64,000 nucleotides of DNA from Asterella californica (taxonomy: Eukaryota > Streptophyta > Marchantiopsida > Marchantiales > Aytoniaceae), in NCBI GenBank assembly GCA_036924285.1, contig JAYKYS010000006.1, positions 25,518,001 through 25,582,000 on the forward strand, written 5' to 3'. A program made the translations under genes and the position numbers. Below, piece by piece: positions 48,601 to 60,093 of the stretch (its first letter is position 1; each line of letters begins with the position of its first letter). The notes below the pieces were generated by a model that was given only the letters and a program-made list of their open reading frames with translations, made no database searches and had not been told where the DNA came from.

Positions 48601-49662
48601 TTTCAATCAGTCCGTTTCCTCGATCTACATGACGGCTCACCTGTGAACATTTTTAACTACATCAGAAACTTGCGGTGCTGGAGGAAATATGTCGGAAGAA
48701 AGACAACACAATCTTGACCTTGAAGCAGGAGATTTTTGAGCTTGAGAGCAAGGTAAGCTTCAACCTCGTGCTAATCAACATCTTACAGTAGCGGATCCAA
48801 AATAGTCTTTTGCAGCTCTTCAATAGAGAACTTAATCGGTCATACAAACTAACTTCCTGCGCTCGTGGAACAGGTCCAGGAACTTCAGGCGTGTCAAACT
48901 CCTGCACAGCTGCGCCCCATGAATCTCCCCCCTGAAAGAGCCAATGATGACGACACAGACGAGGTCTTCATGAATGAAAGGGGTTACAGACTGTTCGGTG
49001 CAGATGACTGTCAACTTCGCAGCTCCTACACTTCCATGTGCGGTAGTGAGAATCGAAGAACCTCTTGGGGCTCAGACTTGTCAGCCCAGGAGTTCCACAT
49101 TATTGATACTCCGTGGAGCTCGGAACTCTGTGCCGATCAAGATTTCAGCGTGATCGAAGAGGCAGCTTTCCAAGGTCGATCTCTAAGCATATTCCAGAAT
49201 GTCACTTCATCCCAAGAATTCTCCAGAGGGGTCCTGAGGAAATTTCCAGATGTAGGAGCTGCTACTACTTCTTGCAGTAGTATCAGCGGGATGGAATCCT
49301 CGTCTAGCAGCAGCAAGCGACCCGAGGAGATGACTGACAACACCAACAGCCACCCTCGAGACATCAAGAGGGTGAATAACATCCCCAACCATCGGAAAGA
49401 GTTGTCAAAGTCTGTGACTAACATGGTGACGATGAGACCCAAGAGGAGAGACGATGCTGTCCGATCTAGCACAGGCGTTTTATCGACAGTCGGGATCAAT
49501 ACGCCCATCAAGCCTAAACAGCGCTCCTCATCAGTTAGCAAGGAGAGGGCGTCTTCTCGGCAAGCTCATCCTTTGAACCTACAACCTTCGTCGAATGGTG
49601 CACTGAACGGAGGAAGACCGAAGGAGAACGCAAGCAGAGGCAACAGGCAAAAGTGGGTGTAA
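42640..49662 (+). CDS. large plant coiled-coil protein, family not named
   Basis: The supported exons are 44382(or later)-45242, 45362-46075, 46206-46301, 46434-46505, 46628-46706, 46764-47029, 47132-47533, 47789-47957, 48121-48207, 48346-48465, 48666-48752 and 48874-49662 (stop TAA). Nearly all junctions are GT-AG with GTAAG/GTGAG-like donors, and phases close. A candidate first exon is the ATG at 42640 with donor GTAAGA at 42671, perhaps joined to 44328-44370; that part is uncertain. The product is about 1250 residues. The N-terminal globular part has SLAEYLLEHHGLIVIG, FTSALRQCVSFVGRR, NASYLQLFKDLPSTGP, DKQSPEKQVNRYGNQP and LQDVAWLSLDGRLMN, then a hydrophobic Ala-rich stretch (LQRVLIVAVTAAATAAAK) running straight into a coiled coil. 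The middle is acidic, and more coiled coil follows (47.8-48.9 kb). The tail is Ser-rich and basic (TPIKPKQRSSSVSKER), with one TP site. This suggests a scaffold or cytoskeletal role, but no enzymatic motif is seen. Confidence 0.8.
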
Positions 49663-49988
49663 ATTGCTTTAACTTCATATACGCTCAGTGATATGTTTGT
49701 GTTGCGGGGGCAACTGTCTGTATCATATGCCAGTGCAGGTTTATGCCTCATGCAGCTGTACAGGCAACCAACACCACCACCCACTAATTTTAACTGAAAA
49801 ATGTGTAGACTTAAAGAAAACCCTGAGTGTTTCCACAACACTCTGATGTACATGACTGTATCAGTAGTCAGACCAAGCAGTCCGAGTGAAGGCCTCCACG
49901 GAGAGGAAGCGGTTTTGGCTCTTCTAGGTTGCCATTCTCGTTCTTCCTCCGGCCCTTCATATATATGTGATCCGTAGCCGGGTGTTAA
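49663..49988. other. 3' flank of the coiled-coil gene
   Basis: Probably the 3' UTR; no strong polyadenylation signal or hairpin stands out. Confidence 0.3.
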
Positions 49989-50507
49989 TTATATATGACA
50001 AAACGATCGGACTCTACGTTCACGATAACTTCTTGAATTCCCTGTACATACAACAGACGGGCAGAATGTGGCATTAACTATGGTGCTCGCTTTCTGAGTT
50101 GATCTCAGATCAGTCCAGACGAGTGACGAGTACGTCCCTGCTGAGGCAGACGTGGTCTTCACATTCAGACGACGATGCCTGATATGGGGAAGTTCAGGTT
50201 GGAATGCTGCTAGAGCACCATCCATCCTCCCTCTTCCTGGCCCACTTTTTGCCGGTGATCCGGCTTTGGTTCCAGACGTTTCATGACTCACATTATTTAC
50301 TGCGGCCGGCTTGTTATTCGGTCCCAGACTGATTCTTACCGGAAGTAGCAAATTACTTTTTGGTCGTGTGGTGTGTTTCTGAGTGTTGTGGTGGTCGGTT
50401 TTATTAAACTGAAAAGTGGATACGCAGGAAGCAGCATAGAGTTTGATCTGTACGGGGCATTTGCAAAGTTTGATCGAGGTTGCATTTGCAGACGGAAGGA
50501 TTCTCAT
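49989..50507 (-). CDS. hypothetical protein, convergent to the coiled-coil gene
   Basis: A 172-codon ATG-started frame in relatively GC-rich DNA. The centre (AGSPAKSGPGRGRMDGALA, then FQPELPHIRHRRLNVKT) is basic and Pro/Ser/Gly-rich with a protein-like look. The first third is rich in K, T and N. No domain, membrane segment or signal peptide is visible. It could be the terminal exon of a longer minus-strand gene converging on the coiled-coil gene, or a chance frame within its 3' region. Confidence 0.25.
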   Translation of the reverse strand: MRILPSANATSIKLCKCPVQIKLYAASCVSTFQFNKTDHHNTQKHTTRPKSNLLLPVRISLGPNNKPAAVNNVSHETSGTKAGSPAKSGPGRGRMDGALAAFQPELPHIRHRRLNVKTTSASAGTYSSLVWTDLRSTQKASTIVNATFCPSVVCTGNSRSYRERRVRSFCHI

Positions 50508-52087
50508 GAGAAAAAGAAGGATGAACAGAGCTCGTGGTGATTTATGATAGAGGATTGTCTTTAGAGCCTGACATTCTTAAATAGTGTCCTCGGGGAAATG
50601 GTTTCCTGTTTGATATTACCCTTTGGTTTTGGTTTTAGTTTCGGTGTGTTTAGTGCCAGAATCTAGCAAGGTTGTGGGCGGGAGACTGCAGAAGCGAGGA
50701 AATTGCAGTCTGAGCCGCCTCCTCGATGCACTCAGCCGTTTAGACCATTCTAGAGTTTTTTCACGTAAAGGTCGATGTACTTTCTGGGTGAGTTAACTAC
50801 CAGAGCAGAGGTTTTGCCAGGCTGGTAGAAGCTAATTTTCTGCAGGCATGGAAATGCTGTCAACAAGTTTCTGCTTGTGGAAGAAAAACTTCTATCAACT
50901 GTGCATCGCATGAAGAACTACGACCTGAGATTGCATATCTAGAAGGACAGTCTTGGAGGATCTGAAAGTGGGTTATCCGGAAGAAATCTTCTGACTCCAG
51001 CCCTTCTTTTGACCTACAGATAAGCTCAAAGGTGTGCAAGTCGATCAGTTGGAATCATAGATAGCTGGCCACTGTCGTCATCAGAGCGCTGGAAGTACAA
51101 TCGTGTTAAACCAATGCGTCTTGCAACTCGGCAGGATTGATAATCGCGTCAGTCAGGCCTGTACAAGAGTACGATCGAGACTGAAAGACTTAACTAATCC
51201 AAGAGTCCGGGAATGATGGAGTTGTATGTTCTGGAATTCCGGCGGACACGAGCATCTGCCCCTCTGCGCAGACGGTTAGGGTTGAATATCGGACACCAAA
51301 GAGTCTCACGCCCCCATCCAAGCAGCGCCAGAGAATAACAGAACCTCGATGCACATAGTTCCCAGCTGAAGCTCCGTCATGTGCCTGTAACAGTAGACAT
51401 GTTTAGATAGTTCCTCCGTACTCTCAAAGTTGGTTCACATGCAAGCAACCTCAAGGTTGTGACCATAGAATGATCCGGGGATGAGAAGGCAAGTCCCAAA
51501 GAAGCCGGAAATTGACTTTTCCGTGCACTGGTTCTGCGTGGAAGAGGTTGGACATGTAAACTGGATTTTCAATCGGGGTCGTTGGGGAGTTTGAAGCATG
51601 TGCTCCTAAGACCCGAATAAAACGTGAGCTTCCATTGTTTAATGTGGCGCATGAACCGATGTTACAGCTAGGTCCTCAGGGAAAGAAAGAAAACATAAAC
51701 CTGAAAATGTTACGATGGACCTCTTACCCTCATCAGTGGACACCAAGTCAGTTGTTAATATAGTAGGCCGGAGTGGGGCAAACAACTACAATTTTGCTAT
51801 CTGAGATAAGCTCTTGGGCGTCTGTATGACGACGATTCAGGAGAGAAAGTGAGGTGCGTGGGGTTCTTGCGTGGGGTACTCTATGCGACCCTGCATGGCT
51901 ATAAAGTGTTCGAAGTTACAACGCTGTGCACTCTGATGTAGTTCACGAAGTTGGTTACTAGATTGTGAAAGCTATAGCATGGCCATACGTCGATTGTGAA
52001 AAACGAGAAGGAAGAGGGAATATCTTTTGAAGAAGTTAAGAGGAGAGGAAGAAGTAGGGAGATGTTCACATGGGAAGGAGAGACAGA
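50508..52087. other. intergenic, nothing recognised
   Basis: Moderate GC, short frames only, no repeats noted. It may contain untranslated sequence of the neighbouring genes. Confidence 0.3.
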
Positions 52088-52399
52088 AATTTGCTTGATC
52101 ACACCCCTCTTAAACGTTGTATTTATTACCCCTGATAAGTTATCGAGAGTAAAACCAGAAAGTTTTTCTTTTCGTTTTTTGTATTTTATGACTTTTGACT
52201 GTGACTAATACTTCTTTCATCTAATCGTTTAACAATGCATGTTCAAAGAGTTGACGTGTGCAGTTCGAAATATCACAAATATAACAAAGTAACTGGTTTC
52301 ATAGGCTATAGGCAGTTAGGGGTGTGATGAAGCCATATATTCTTAAGAGAGGTGTGATCAAACTCTACGAACCTGCTAAAGGTATAATCAAGCAAGTTT
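52088..52399 (+). mobile_element. MITE with iterated TGATCACACC motif, second copy
   Basis: The left terminus AAATTTGCTTGATCACACC (52088-52106) is inverted at the right (GGTATAATCAAGCAAGTTTT, ending 52400). Subterminal copies of the motif appear as GGTGTGATGAAG (about 52320) and GAGAGGTGTGATCAAAC (about 52355), in regular spacing toward the right end. It matches the reverse complement of 23306-23611 and has no coding capacity. Confidence 0.7.
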
Positions 52400-52509
52400 T
52401 AGAAAGAGGGAAGAAAGAGTTTTTAGATAATATAATAGATAGCACCTCCATTGCAAACGTAGCTCCTTGTTAGCATGTGAAGACTTTGTGAGGCACTTGG
52501 GCATATTCA

Positions 52510-52528
52510 CCTCTTCCATCGGAAGAGG
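52510..52528. repeat. perfect hairpin, first of a pair
   Basis: CCTCTTCC and GGAAGAGG pair around ATC. Flanks are TATTCA on the left and CAAATA on the right, the same as the hairpin at 52816-52841. Confidence 0.65.
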
Positions 52529-52815
52529 CAAATATACATGGGTTTAATTTAGTATCTCTTTTGGTAAAAATGATTAGGTAATAAATTATACAAAAAATTA
52601 ATTATTTAACACCTATATGTTTTCTGATATTATGAAAGAGCAAAAGTTCCTAGAAGTTAATCCAGCATGCATATTATTAATAGGGTGGAGAATCTAGGGA
52701 CCGTTCTATATAAAACCTAACCGGATTTCTACGAAAACCCGGAGATCGTTTCGGGCATAATATTTATAAACGGAATTTATTGTTAGGCGTTGAATTTAGG
52801 TTAGGCAATTATTCA

Positions 52816-52841
52816 CCTCCTCCATCTTCTAATGGAGGAGG
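52816..52841. repeat. perfect hairpin, second of a pair
   Basis: CCTCCTCCAT and ATGGAGGAGG pair around CTTCTA, flanked by ATTCA and CAAATA. It lies 306 bp downstream of the first hairpin in the same orientation, and about 30 bp of following sequence is also similar. The two may mark direct terminal repeats of a small element. Confidence 0.6.
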
Positions 52842-55800
52842 CAAATAGGTAAATTTATTATCTAATCCCTCCGTAAATGAATGTCTGGTTCAAATTAATA
52901 TTTTTATTGGCAGCCTCTATCATTTATAGTCTTGGAATTGCTTCTATTCGTTTCGTTTTTGGATTATGACTAGATCGTCTCTTAACTCTAGATGCGGTTA
53001 TTATTTAGCGTTTATCGATAAATTTGATTGTTTTTGACACATTAGTATAGAATTTCCACATCTAAAGTTTTAATAAAATTAATAAGATATAGTTCTTATA
53101 AATTAAAAATAGTTTAAAATTTCGAAATTAAAATCCTGTTAGTTAAAATTTAAAAATTTAAAATTTAAAAAAACTTTAAATCAATTAATCATAAATCTCT
53201 GTGTAAAAATCGTAACTTTTATTTTACTTTATGCATAAATAACATGAAATCTATTTCCAAATATATGCGGATTTATGATCATAGAGCTATACAACAATAC
53301 AATTTCAAAAACTGACATATGTATAAGTTCATTAAGGACGGCATATTTTATATAAAAAATTGAATCATATAACAAACACTACTTTTAGAATTGTATTTAC
53401 TAATATAAAACTCATTTATTAGATCACATATGGTTTTCAAATTTGAATCTAATGTGAAAAGTGATAGACCTTTTTAGTGAAAAGGATAGTGTGCATTTTC
53501 CTCCTACGGATGATCGATTACAAGGAGAGGAATCGTGAATTTTGTCAATGGCAAGTGCAAAGTGGGCTAGTTGAGCTTTGATGAAAACTGGCTTTGGCTT
53601 AGCTGAGAAAACGTTTCAAGAGGTTCAGTTGGTGCAGCCTTTCTAACATTGAGATTTTGAGTATTCTCTTCTTCAGTGATGGTGCGTTCTACATATTCAC
53701 ACTCTATAGTAAAATTTGGTTTTATGCTTCATGCAACTCCTACTATGTAAACGACGCTCCCATTCATACTACTCAGTCAAAGTCGAAGAGTATAGGCAAT
53801 TTGAGCTCTGAGAGCGAGGATGGAGAAACCATCGCTATGCTTGGGAAGGAGAAGGAGAAGTTAATATATGCTCTCAGTTGTAATGAATGACGAAGACTTC
53901 AGGATAGCTCATAATTTTATTTTACGATTTTGCTAACGAATGTCAGAATCAACGAGGATTAAGCAAGCTCTGGAAGCAAGAGCGTTATGAGATGACACAT
54001 CGTAAGTTTGCAACAAAGAGAACGCGAGGACTTCCTTCGACTGTCTGTATTGTTTCTCACTGATTTGTCCCTAATTGTCTCTTGCAGCTGACCGACACTT
54101 GATCCGCGATTCCTTCTCGATCGTAAATTATTGTAAGAATATTCAAGCCATGATTCTCTTTTGACTGATGCCACATCAGCAAGTTACCAATCATTGCCTG
54201 TGACGACAATGTCATTTGCAAGAGTCCGAGCGACATGAACAGATGGCTCAAGGGCCCGAGTAAGCTACTGCTTGTGTATGCATACTAGGGGTGCAACCTT
54301 CTAGTTCTGCTGAGAGGTGGAATTTCCAAAGAAAAATGAATTTTATTTGTTTTCAACATTCCTCATGATGATGCAATTGAGAGAATTGATATTGACGCTT
54401 GTACATCGATCGAATCTAGTTCAATTCTTGATAAGATTCGAACTTGATGTTAATAAACTAATCCACAAGAAAGTTTCATTATGTCACTTATCTAGAACTA
54501 TACAAGAAATTGTGGATATACATCACCTACACACAAACGAGCGATACTTCATGAAGAGACATCTCCAAATAGTAAAAAGATATGACTAATATTCATCACA
54601 TTCTGAACTAGCTGATGAGATTAGCATACTTAAGCACTTAAAGTTTTTTGTCAACAAACATAATTCTTTTTATCAATTTCTAAACAAATACGACTACATA
54701 ATTTGCAAGTTTGGGTTAATGTGAACAACATTCCTGTTGTATATTGAATGTCCATTAAAGAAGACATGCAAGAAAATTATACAAAGGATTAAATAAGAAC
54801 GCCATGAAGTCCATGGATTGTATCATCTCCTAAATATATGTGCAACAAACTAGATGAAGACAAAACCATGAGAATCACGAATATCTCAACAAAAATCTAC
54901 TAAAGATCTGAATCTCCATCATAGTTATGAGACTCATCTGATGCTTCACCGTCGAGAGCCTTAACAAAAATCATCATCTTGTTTGAGTCCACTTCGTCTT
55001 CACCTTCGCTTCATCTCATACTCTTGTTTGTATCTTACAACATTTTTCACGTTGTATGATATCAATTTCCAAACCTACTAAACCATAGCAGAGATGTTAA
55101 ACTTTGTTCTCACCTCCTTATAATATCCTCCCTAAAGTAAACATGCGCTTTTTGGATGCAGTGCATGGCCAGGGCACTGTCCGACAAAAAGAGGAATCCA
55201 TAAATCATTTGAAGAGGTGGGGACTTTCAATAGAAGAGAATCAAGTCGAGCTTCTGTCTCCACTGCACTTCATTTAACTTCTCCGCAGATTCTAAAGAGA
55301 GAAGTCACTGTGAAGTGAGGTGGAGTAAACTTAACTGACATGCAGAGAAGATTACGTACGAGCATGGAACTGCAGGTGCATGGTTCGAGCTTTTCGGTTG
55401 ACAATATTGTCAGTTTGAAGAGCAGGAAAGTTCTTGATCGTGAAGCAGGTGCCAGTAACATACAGTACCGTAAACATTGAAGCTGGCTGCTGCATTTAAG
55501 GAGAAAAAGTCACGGCAAGTTCCAAACTCATATTCGGCTACCAAATTCGAAAGAAACTTGTGATTCCGGTGTACATGTAGAGTTATTGATCTACAACAGA
55601 GTTTAATTTAGAAATTTCTTGACGTGGAATTTATTTTCTGATCATGATCATTTAGCTTCTTTAACTCTTAGGATCTCCATGAAGCTGCAAATAAATTATA
55701 ACATATACAGTAGGTCTAGGACTAGTATGAAGGCTTGTACTGGACCAGGTCGATCTTATCAGCCAGCAGTAGTTTCCTTAGTAATTGATGTAGTTTCCTT

Positions 55801-57306
55801 AGTAATTTTGTTAGCATGACAATACGTTTCATGTGTTCGCCTGACAGATCTAGACTTGACTACCAATATAGTATTTCATCTTCAGGATGATCGATTCACT
55901 CCTTCACATATATATTACCCGTGGTGGAAAATGCAAGGCCGGGAGTGCATCTGTTTTAAATTACCACTAGCTAGCGATTATGAGATTACCATCATCTCAT
56001 GATAACGTATTGACATATTGTTTAATTTGTGATAGACACGTGCACACGGTGGAAAGGATAGGAATTACGATCCATCATGATTAAGGCAGTAATGGAATTC
56101 AAAGGATGAAGATCAAGTCATTTCAGGACTACATCAAGTGGAAGTAATATGTGTTACAGTTTTACCTGTGAGCTAAGGGTATCCTCCTGCTTCTATCTTG
56201 AGTCACCAGAAGCTTTTCTAAACTGGACCTCCTGACCATGGGAGCAACTGCATGTCTGTCTACATCATACGACATTGTCATGACATAGACCTTGTACGTA
56301 CGCTCAACGTACGAGCGTAAGGTCCCACGAACACCTTGATCTCTAAGACTGCAGATTCTGAAGTATATATCGTTCCAAAGTATACTAATACGAGTAATAA
56401 AGCAGAATGTGTCACATGACCTGTCTGATCTGTGAAGGGAGAACGCGAGCCACCTGTAGTAACGTCCACTCAGACTTAAGTTTCATGTCATCATTCGCTA
56501 GTGTCATATATATATATCCAGCAGGGGAAGACAATATACACTGTACAAAAGCGGTCGAGTTACTATTCGTCGAAGAAACGAAGAAACTTTCTTGGACCTT
56601 TTCAGAACTTACAAGTTGCTAGGACTCATTGTCAGTCGGATGTGTGTCATTACAGGTAGAAGATGTTAACAGTGAATACCCCAGTGTTGCTTCACAAGAA
56701 CAACATGTTATGAATCTGAACGACTTATTTCTCTCCAACGACTAGACGCTGGAGAAAACGTCACCACATGAAAGAACGATCTAGAACAGACAAATCAGCA
56801 TGTTGTCGACAATATTTCTTCAGAATTTACATAATGATTTCAAGTCAAACAGCACAGCATGGCACCACAGGCCCTTGCAATCACATGGAAGAACAACCCA
56901 GAACAGGAGGTCACAAGGCACCTACACTAACACCTACACTTCGACTACTATGTACAGAGAAACGCTTAGTTGCTATACACTAACACACAACGCTCATTCT
57001 GCCATGAGGCAAAAATCATTTGGTAGATCATCAAGCTTATGACTCCATTCTTTCACCAACCGTCCGATGTCTGAAAACTATGTAACAGACAAATAGATGG
57101 ATGGCTCGATCATTTTTCTAGCATGTATAGCTATAAGGATTAGGTGTTTTCAGAATCTTTTCATATCACAGACAAAGTACATGAAGATGAACCTAGACTT
57201 CAGGGGGAATCAAAAGAAATAACGAGTTCGAAAAACGAGTCATCTTCATAGATATCGAAGTTGTGACCAAGGTCAATTTTTACATCCTTCAATTACATTC
57301 GATTGA
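52842..57306. other. mostly AT-rich intergenic
   Basis: No gene recognised. 52980-53480 is extremely AT-rich. A 22 bp tandem duplication (TAGTTTCCTTAGTAATT, twice) is at 55779-55818. Frames are short and lack motifs. Confidence 0.35.
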
Positions 57307-58075
57307 TCAAATTTCTGATCCGTTATGATAAGAAACCTCATTATGAGTGCCCAAGGACATGTACTGGATCATAATCGAGAGGGTTTCCAAGTCCATGCAT
57401 GACCTAAGTCTATACTTGTAGATCATGTAAGCACTCACTCCAATGACTAACCAACCAGATAAAATGATCATTGTTCTGCCAGTGCTGCTGTTCTTGGTGA
57501 TGCATGTATCATGCTACTTGATGTAAAGGAGATTGCTCTGACATTGACAATTATATCCTCCGTAAGTGTCCATACAGGTGCACTCCATACACTACACTGA
57601 AACCCAGTTTCTCCTTGCACTCATTGATGTGATCGCAGTGCTCCACACCGTCTCCTCTAAATCCGAGACAGACACTTGACTCCAGTGAGCTCAGTATCTA
57701 AGCCGCCGAGAATTGAAGACCATTTTGATCACCCTTACATTGTTCAGGGGCAGTAGGCTCTCACTGCTGTTTCCCGTCACTCGAAAACTGAACACCCTGG
57801 ACAACTGAACATAGGCATAATGGAGCTCTAAAAGTATCCATGCATGATTTCTTCGAAACCTGCACCAATGACTTCAGCTTATTTTTTATCCAGCTCACTA
57901 AGGTATTGCCTATGCAGTTGGCAATATACCGAAATCTCCCCGGCTGCCTTTGTCCTAATCTATGCATCTTGCTTAGCATTCATCTGCATCGGATCATCCA
58001 TGTACTTCTGATCGATCCATAAGTGATCTCAGATATTTGATGATCCAACGTGCTCATACGTTTGTGATCGATTCT
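57307..58075 (-). pseudogene. vacuolar sorting receptor (VSR) remnant
   Basis: VSRs are plant type I membrane proteins that sort vacuolar cargo from the Golgi. Read on the minus strand, the family's C-terminal half appears in order through shifting frames: QKYMDDP and AGFEEIM (end of the luminal cargo-binding region), CMDTFRAPLCLC with VVQGVQFSSDG (first EGF repeat), LDTELTGVKC, then GFRGDG and INECKEKLGF, CTCMDTYGGYNCQCQ (calcium-binding EGF repeat), NLLYIK-stop-HDTCI, a membrane segment (IILSGWLVIGVSAYMIYKY), RLRSCMD and the cytosolic QYMSL, where active receptors have the YMPL sorting signal, and a TGA at 57309-57307. A TAG at 57516-57514 replaces the acidic codon before HDTCI, and several frameshifts occur. 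No introns interrupt this part although plant VSR genes are normally intron-rich here, so a retrocopy is possible. The 5' half is missing. Confidence 0.85.
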
Positions 58076-58094
58076 CACAATATGAAAATATTTT

Positions 58095-59061
58095 CTATTT
58101 CCAGTATCTCCATCTCATCCGTAAACTCTTCGATATTTCTCTAGGAGAGAGTTTGATACCCCGTAGAACATCTGTTGCACTTAAAATATGATTTTTTCGT
58201 ATTTTTGCTTCTCTAGGACAAATCTTGATCCTATCCATCCATACCGTCGGACGATGGTTGTTTTCCATCTGCTGCATCTGACTACCAACTGGAGGCTTGT
58301 CAACAGTGCTCAATGTGCATCTCTTGTCATCTGTGCTCAGCGATTTGTCTCTTATCTGTAAGCTCTTTTCTAACTTGCTCTTCTTTTGTATTTCTTTTGC
58401 GTATGTCTTCAACTCTTTCTTTTCCAACTGGTCGATCATGTTGAAACACTGAACTAAAACTTTGTCTATGCTGCAGTTATCTGGTTGCTGTTCTCTTTCT
58501 GCGGTAACCATCCATTCCGGACGATGGTTGCTTTCCATCTGCTGTTTCTGCTTGGGACTAACATTTGCACGCTTGTCGTCACTGCTCAATGTGTATCTCT
58601 TGTCATCTGTGCTAAGCGATTTGTCTCTTATATGTAAGCTCTTTTCTAACTTGCTCCTCTTCTGCGTCTGTATTTCTTCTGCGTCTGTCCGAGACTCTTT
58701 CTTTTCCACCTGGTGGATCATGTTGTAGCACTGAACTAAAACTTTGTCTATGCCGCAGTTATCTGGTTACTGTTCTCTTTCTGCGGTAGACATCTTTTCT
58801 CGACTTGTCGCTTGATTCATCTCTTCTGATGCCGACAACTTGCACTGGTCTCGATCCGACTCAATATCTTGATTCTTGTTCAATACTCTTTTCTGGATTT
58901 CATCTTCATTCCTCTCTTTCGTGTCATGCACGCAAATCTGTTTACGACTCAAATCTTGTTTCTGTTCTCTGACTTACACCTTGCTTTGTACTTCCGCTTT
59001 GAAGAAATGCTCATAAAGTGTACAAAAATAAACTAATATCCAAAAGATTATCCCATCCATG
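58095..59061 (-). pseudogene. charged repeat protein with N-terminal membrane anchor, interrupted by TAA
   Basis: From an ATG near 59061 the minus strand reads MDGIIFWILVYFCTLYEHFF, a hydrophobic anchor, then TAA, then a highly charged helical frame (SRKQICVHDTKERNEDEIQ), a second TAA (58770-58768), then 208 open codons to a stop at 58095. The frame is the same throughout. The last part consists of two ~94-codon repeats (KSLHIRDKSLSTDDKR and KSLQIRDKSLSTDDKR), each preceded by a QLEKKE/QVEKKE block. The same repeat boundary reads CAA CCA GAT AAC in one copy and TAA CCA GAT AAC in the other, so the second stop arose by C-to-T change. The function is unknown. It abuts the VSR remnant, but no fused frame links them. 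Confidence 0.45.
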
Positions 59062-59096
59062 ATGTTTTCAACTTCGACTTTGTCTCCAGTCGCAAC

Positions 59097-59630
59097 ATGC
59101 TTCTCCGTCCCAATGTGTGCCATCTTCTCTCCGTTTGTAAATCACGGATCTCTCTTACTTGCTTCTCACAGGCTTTCAACTCCCTTACTCTCTCCTATTG
59201 TCATAAAACAGAACCGCTAAAACAAAATACTGTCCTTCACTTGTCTGCAAGTTCACCGTCTACAGATCTCTTATCTGCCTCTCTTTTATTGCTTCCCACG
59301 ATCTTCCAACTCCTTTACTCTCTCTGAACTGTGATAAAATAGAACTCTGTACAAGATACTGTCTGTCAAGTTCTCTCTCGCGCTTCTGAGATCTCAAAAT
59401 CTTCACAGTCTTCTCCAAACCGTCAATGAATCAGAACTGGATACGACAGAATACTCTCTCTCACATTCTCGTAGTGCTTCCCTCAAGTCCTCGAGTCTCA
59501 AGTCCTCGAGCTAATACCGTAACTTCACTCAGATGTTCACCACTCTCTCACTCAATCTCTCACCATCCAATGTTCGCTACCAACGTTTCTTTCTCTTTAG
59601 AAATACTAAAGCTGGAAAAAACGTAAAGCT
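59097..59630 (-). pseudogene. duplicated coiled-coil-like remnant
   Basis: The minus strand contains two related tracts about 125 bp apart: one (near 59150-59215) reads VRELKACEKQVREIRDLQTE, the other (near 59270-59335) RVKELEDRGKQ followed by TAA. Both lie upstream of, and resemble in style, the charged repeat protein at 58095-59061. They probably are decayed extra modules or a duplicate of its upstream region. Confidence 0.35.
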
Positions 59631-59847
59631 CTCTAATCAGACAGAGCAATTTATAGTGATCTTTCTATCTTTCGATCAACGGAATCCTGTATAATGGATT
59701 AACAACTATGAAGTTGCAAAGTTCAAAACTGCAAACCCGTTATGTATTTTCAAAACTTCACCTGATCATTACCGGAGGGCTAAAGCATACGCGGATGATT
59801 CAAGTTTTACAGATCTTGAAACGGCCAGCGAGCGGACTAGAGCTGCA

Positions 59848-60093
59848 GTGGAGCCACTAGACAAGATTACTTTATGGACATATCATCCCGTATTTAAGAT
59901 CTATGGGTCTGCAGAGCTTCTCATTCTCCAGTCTATCCTGATTGGTGTAGTTGTAGTGTACGTGCTTTCTGCTCTCTTACCCGGAACACGAATGCTATTG
60001 GAAGGCATCTTGCTCTGGTGCTTCAACTGGATATACTTTGAGACGGAAGATCTCGTTTACCCGCACTTCCTATCATGTGCACTTCAACACTAG
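59848..60093 (+). CDS. small hypothetical membrane protein, doubtful
   Basis: An 81-codon frame with a hydrophobic segment in the middle (LLILQSILIGVVVVYVLSAL) and a second weaker one (LLEGILLWCFNWIYF). There is no family recognition, and no upstream splice acceptor was tested. It may be chance or a piece of an unrecognised gene. Confidence 0.15.
   Translation: MEPLDKITLWTYHPVFKIYGSAELLILQSILIGVVVVYVLSALLPGTRMLLEGILLWCFNWIYFETEDLVYPHFLSCALQH

Noticed and set aside
49137..49541. Minus-strand ORF of 134 codons
   Set aside because: Antisense shadow of the last exon of the coiled-coil gene.
58095..59061. Alternative genetic code with TAA as glutamine
   Set aside because: The coiled-coil gene ends at TAA in a natural position and the SET gene at TGA, so the standard code fits; the TAA codons are more simply C-to-T nonsense changes.
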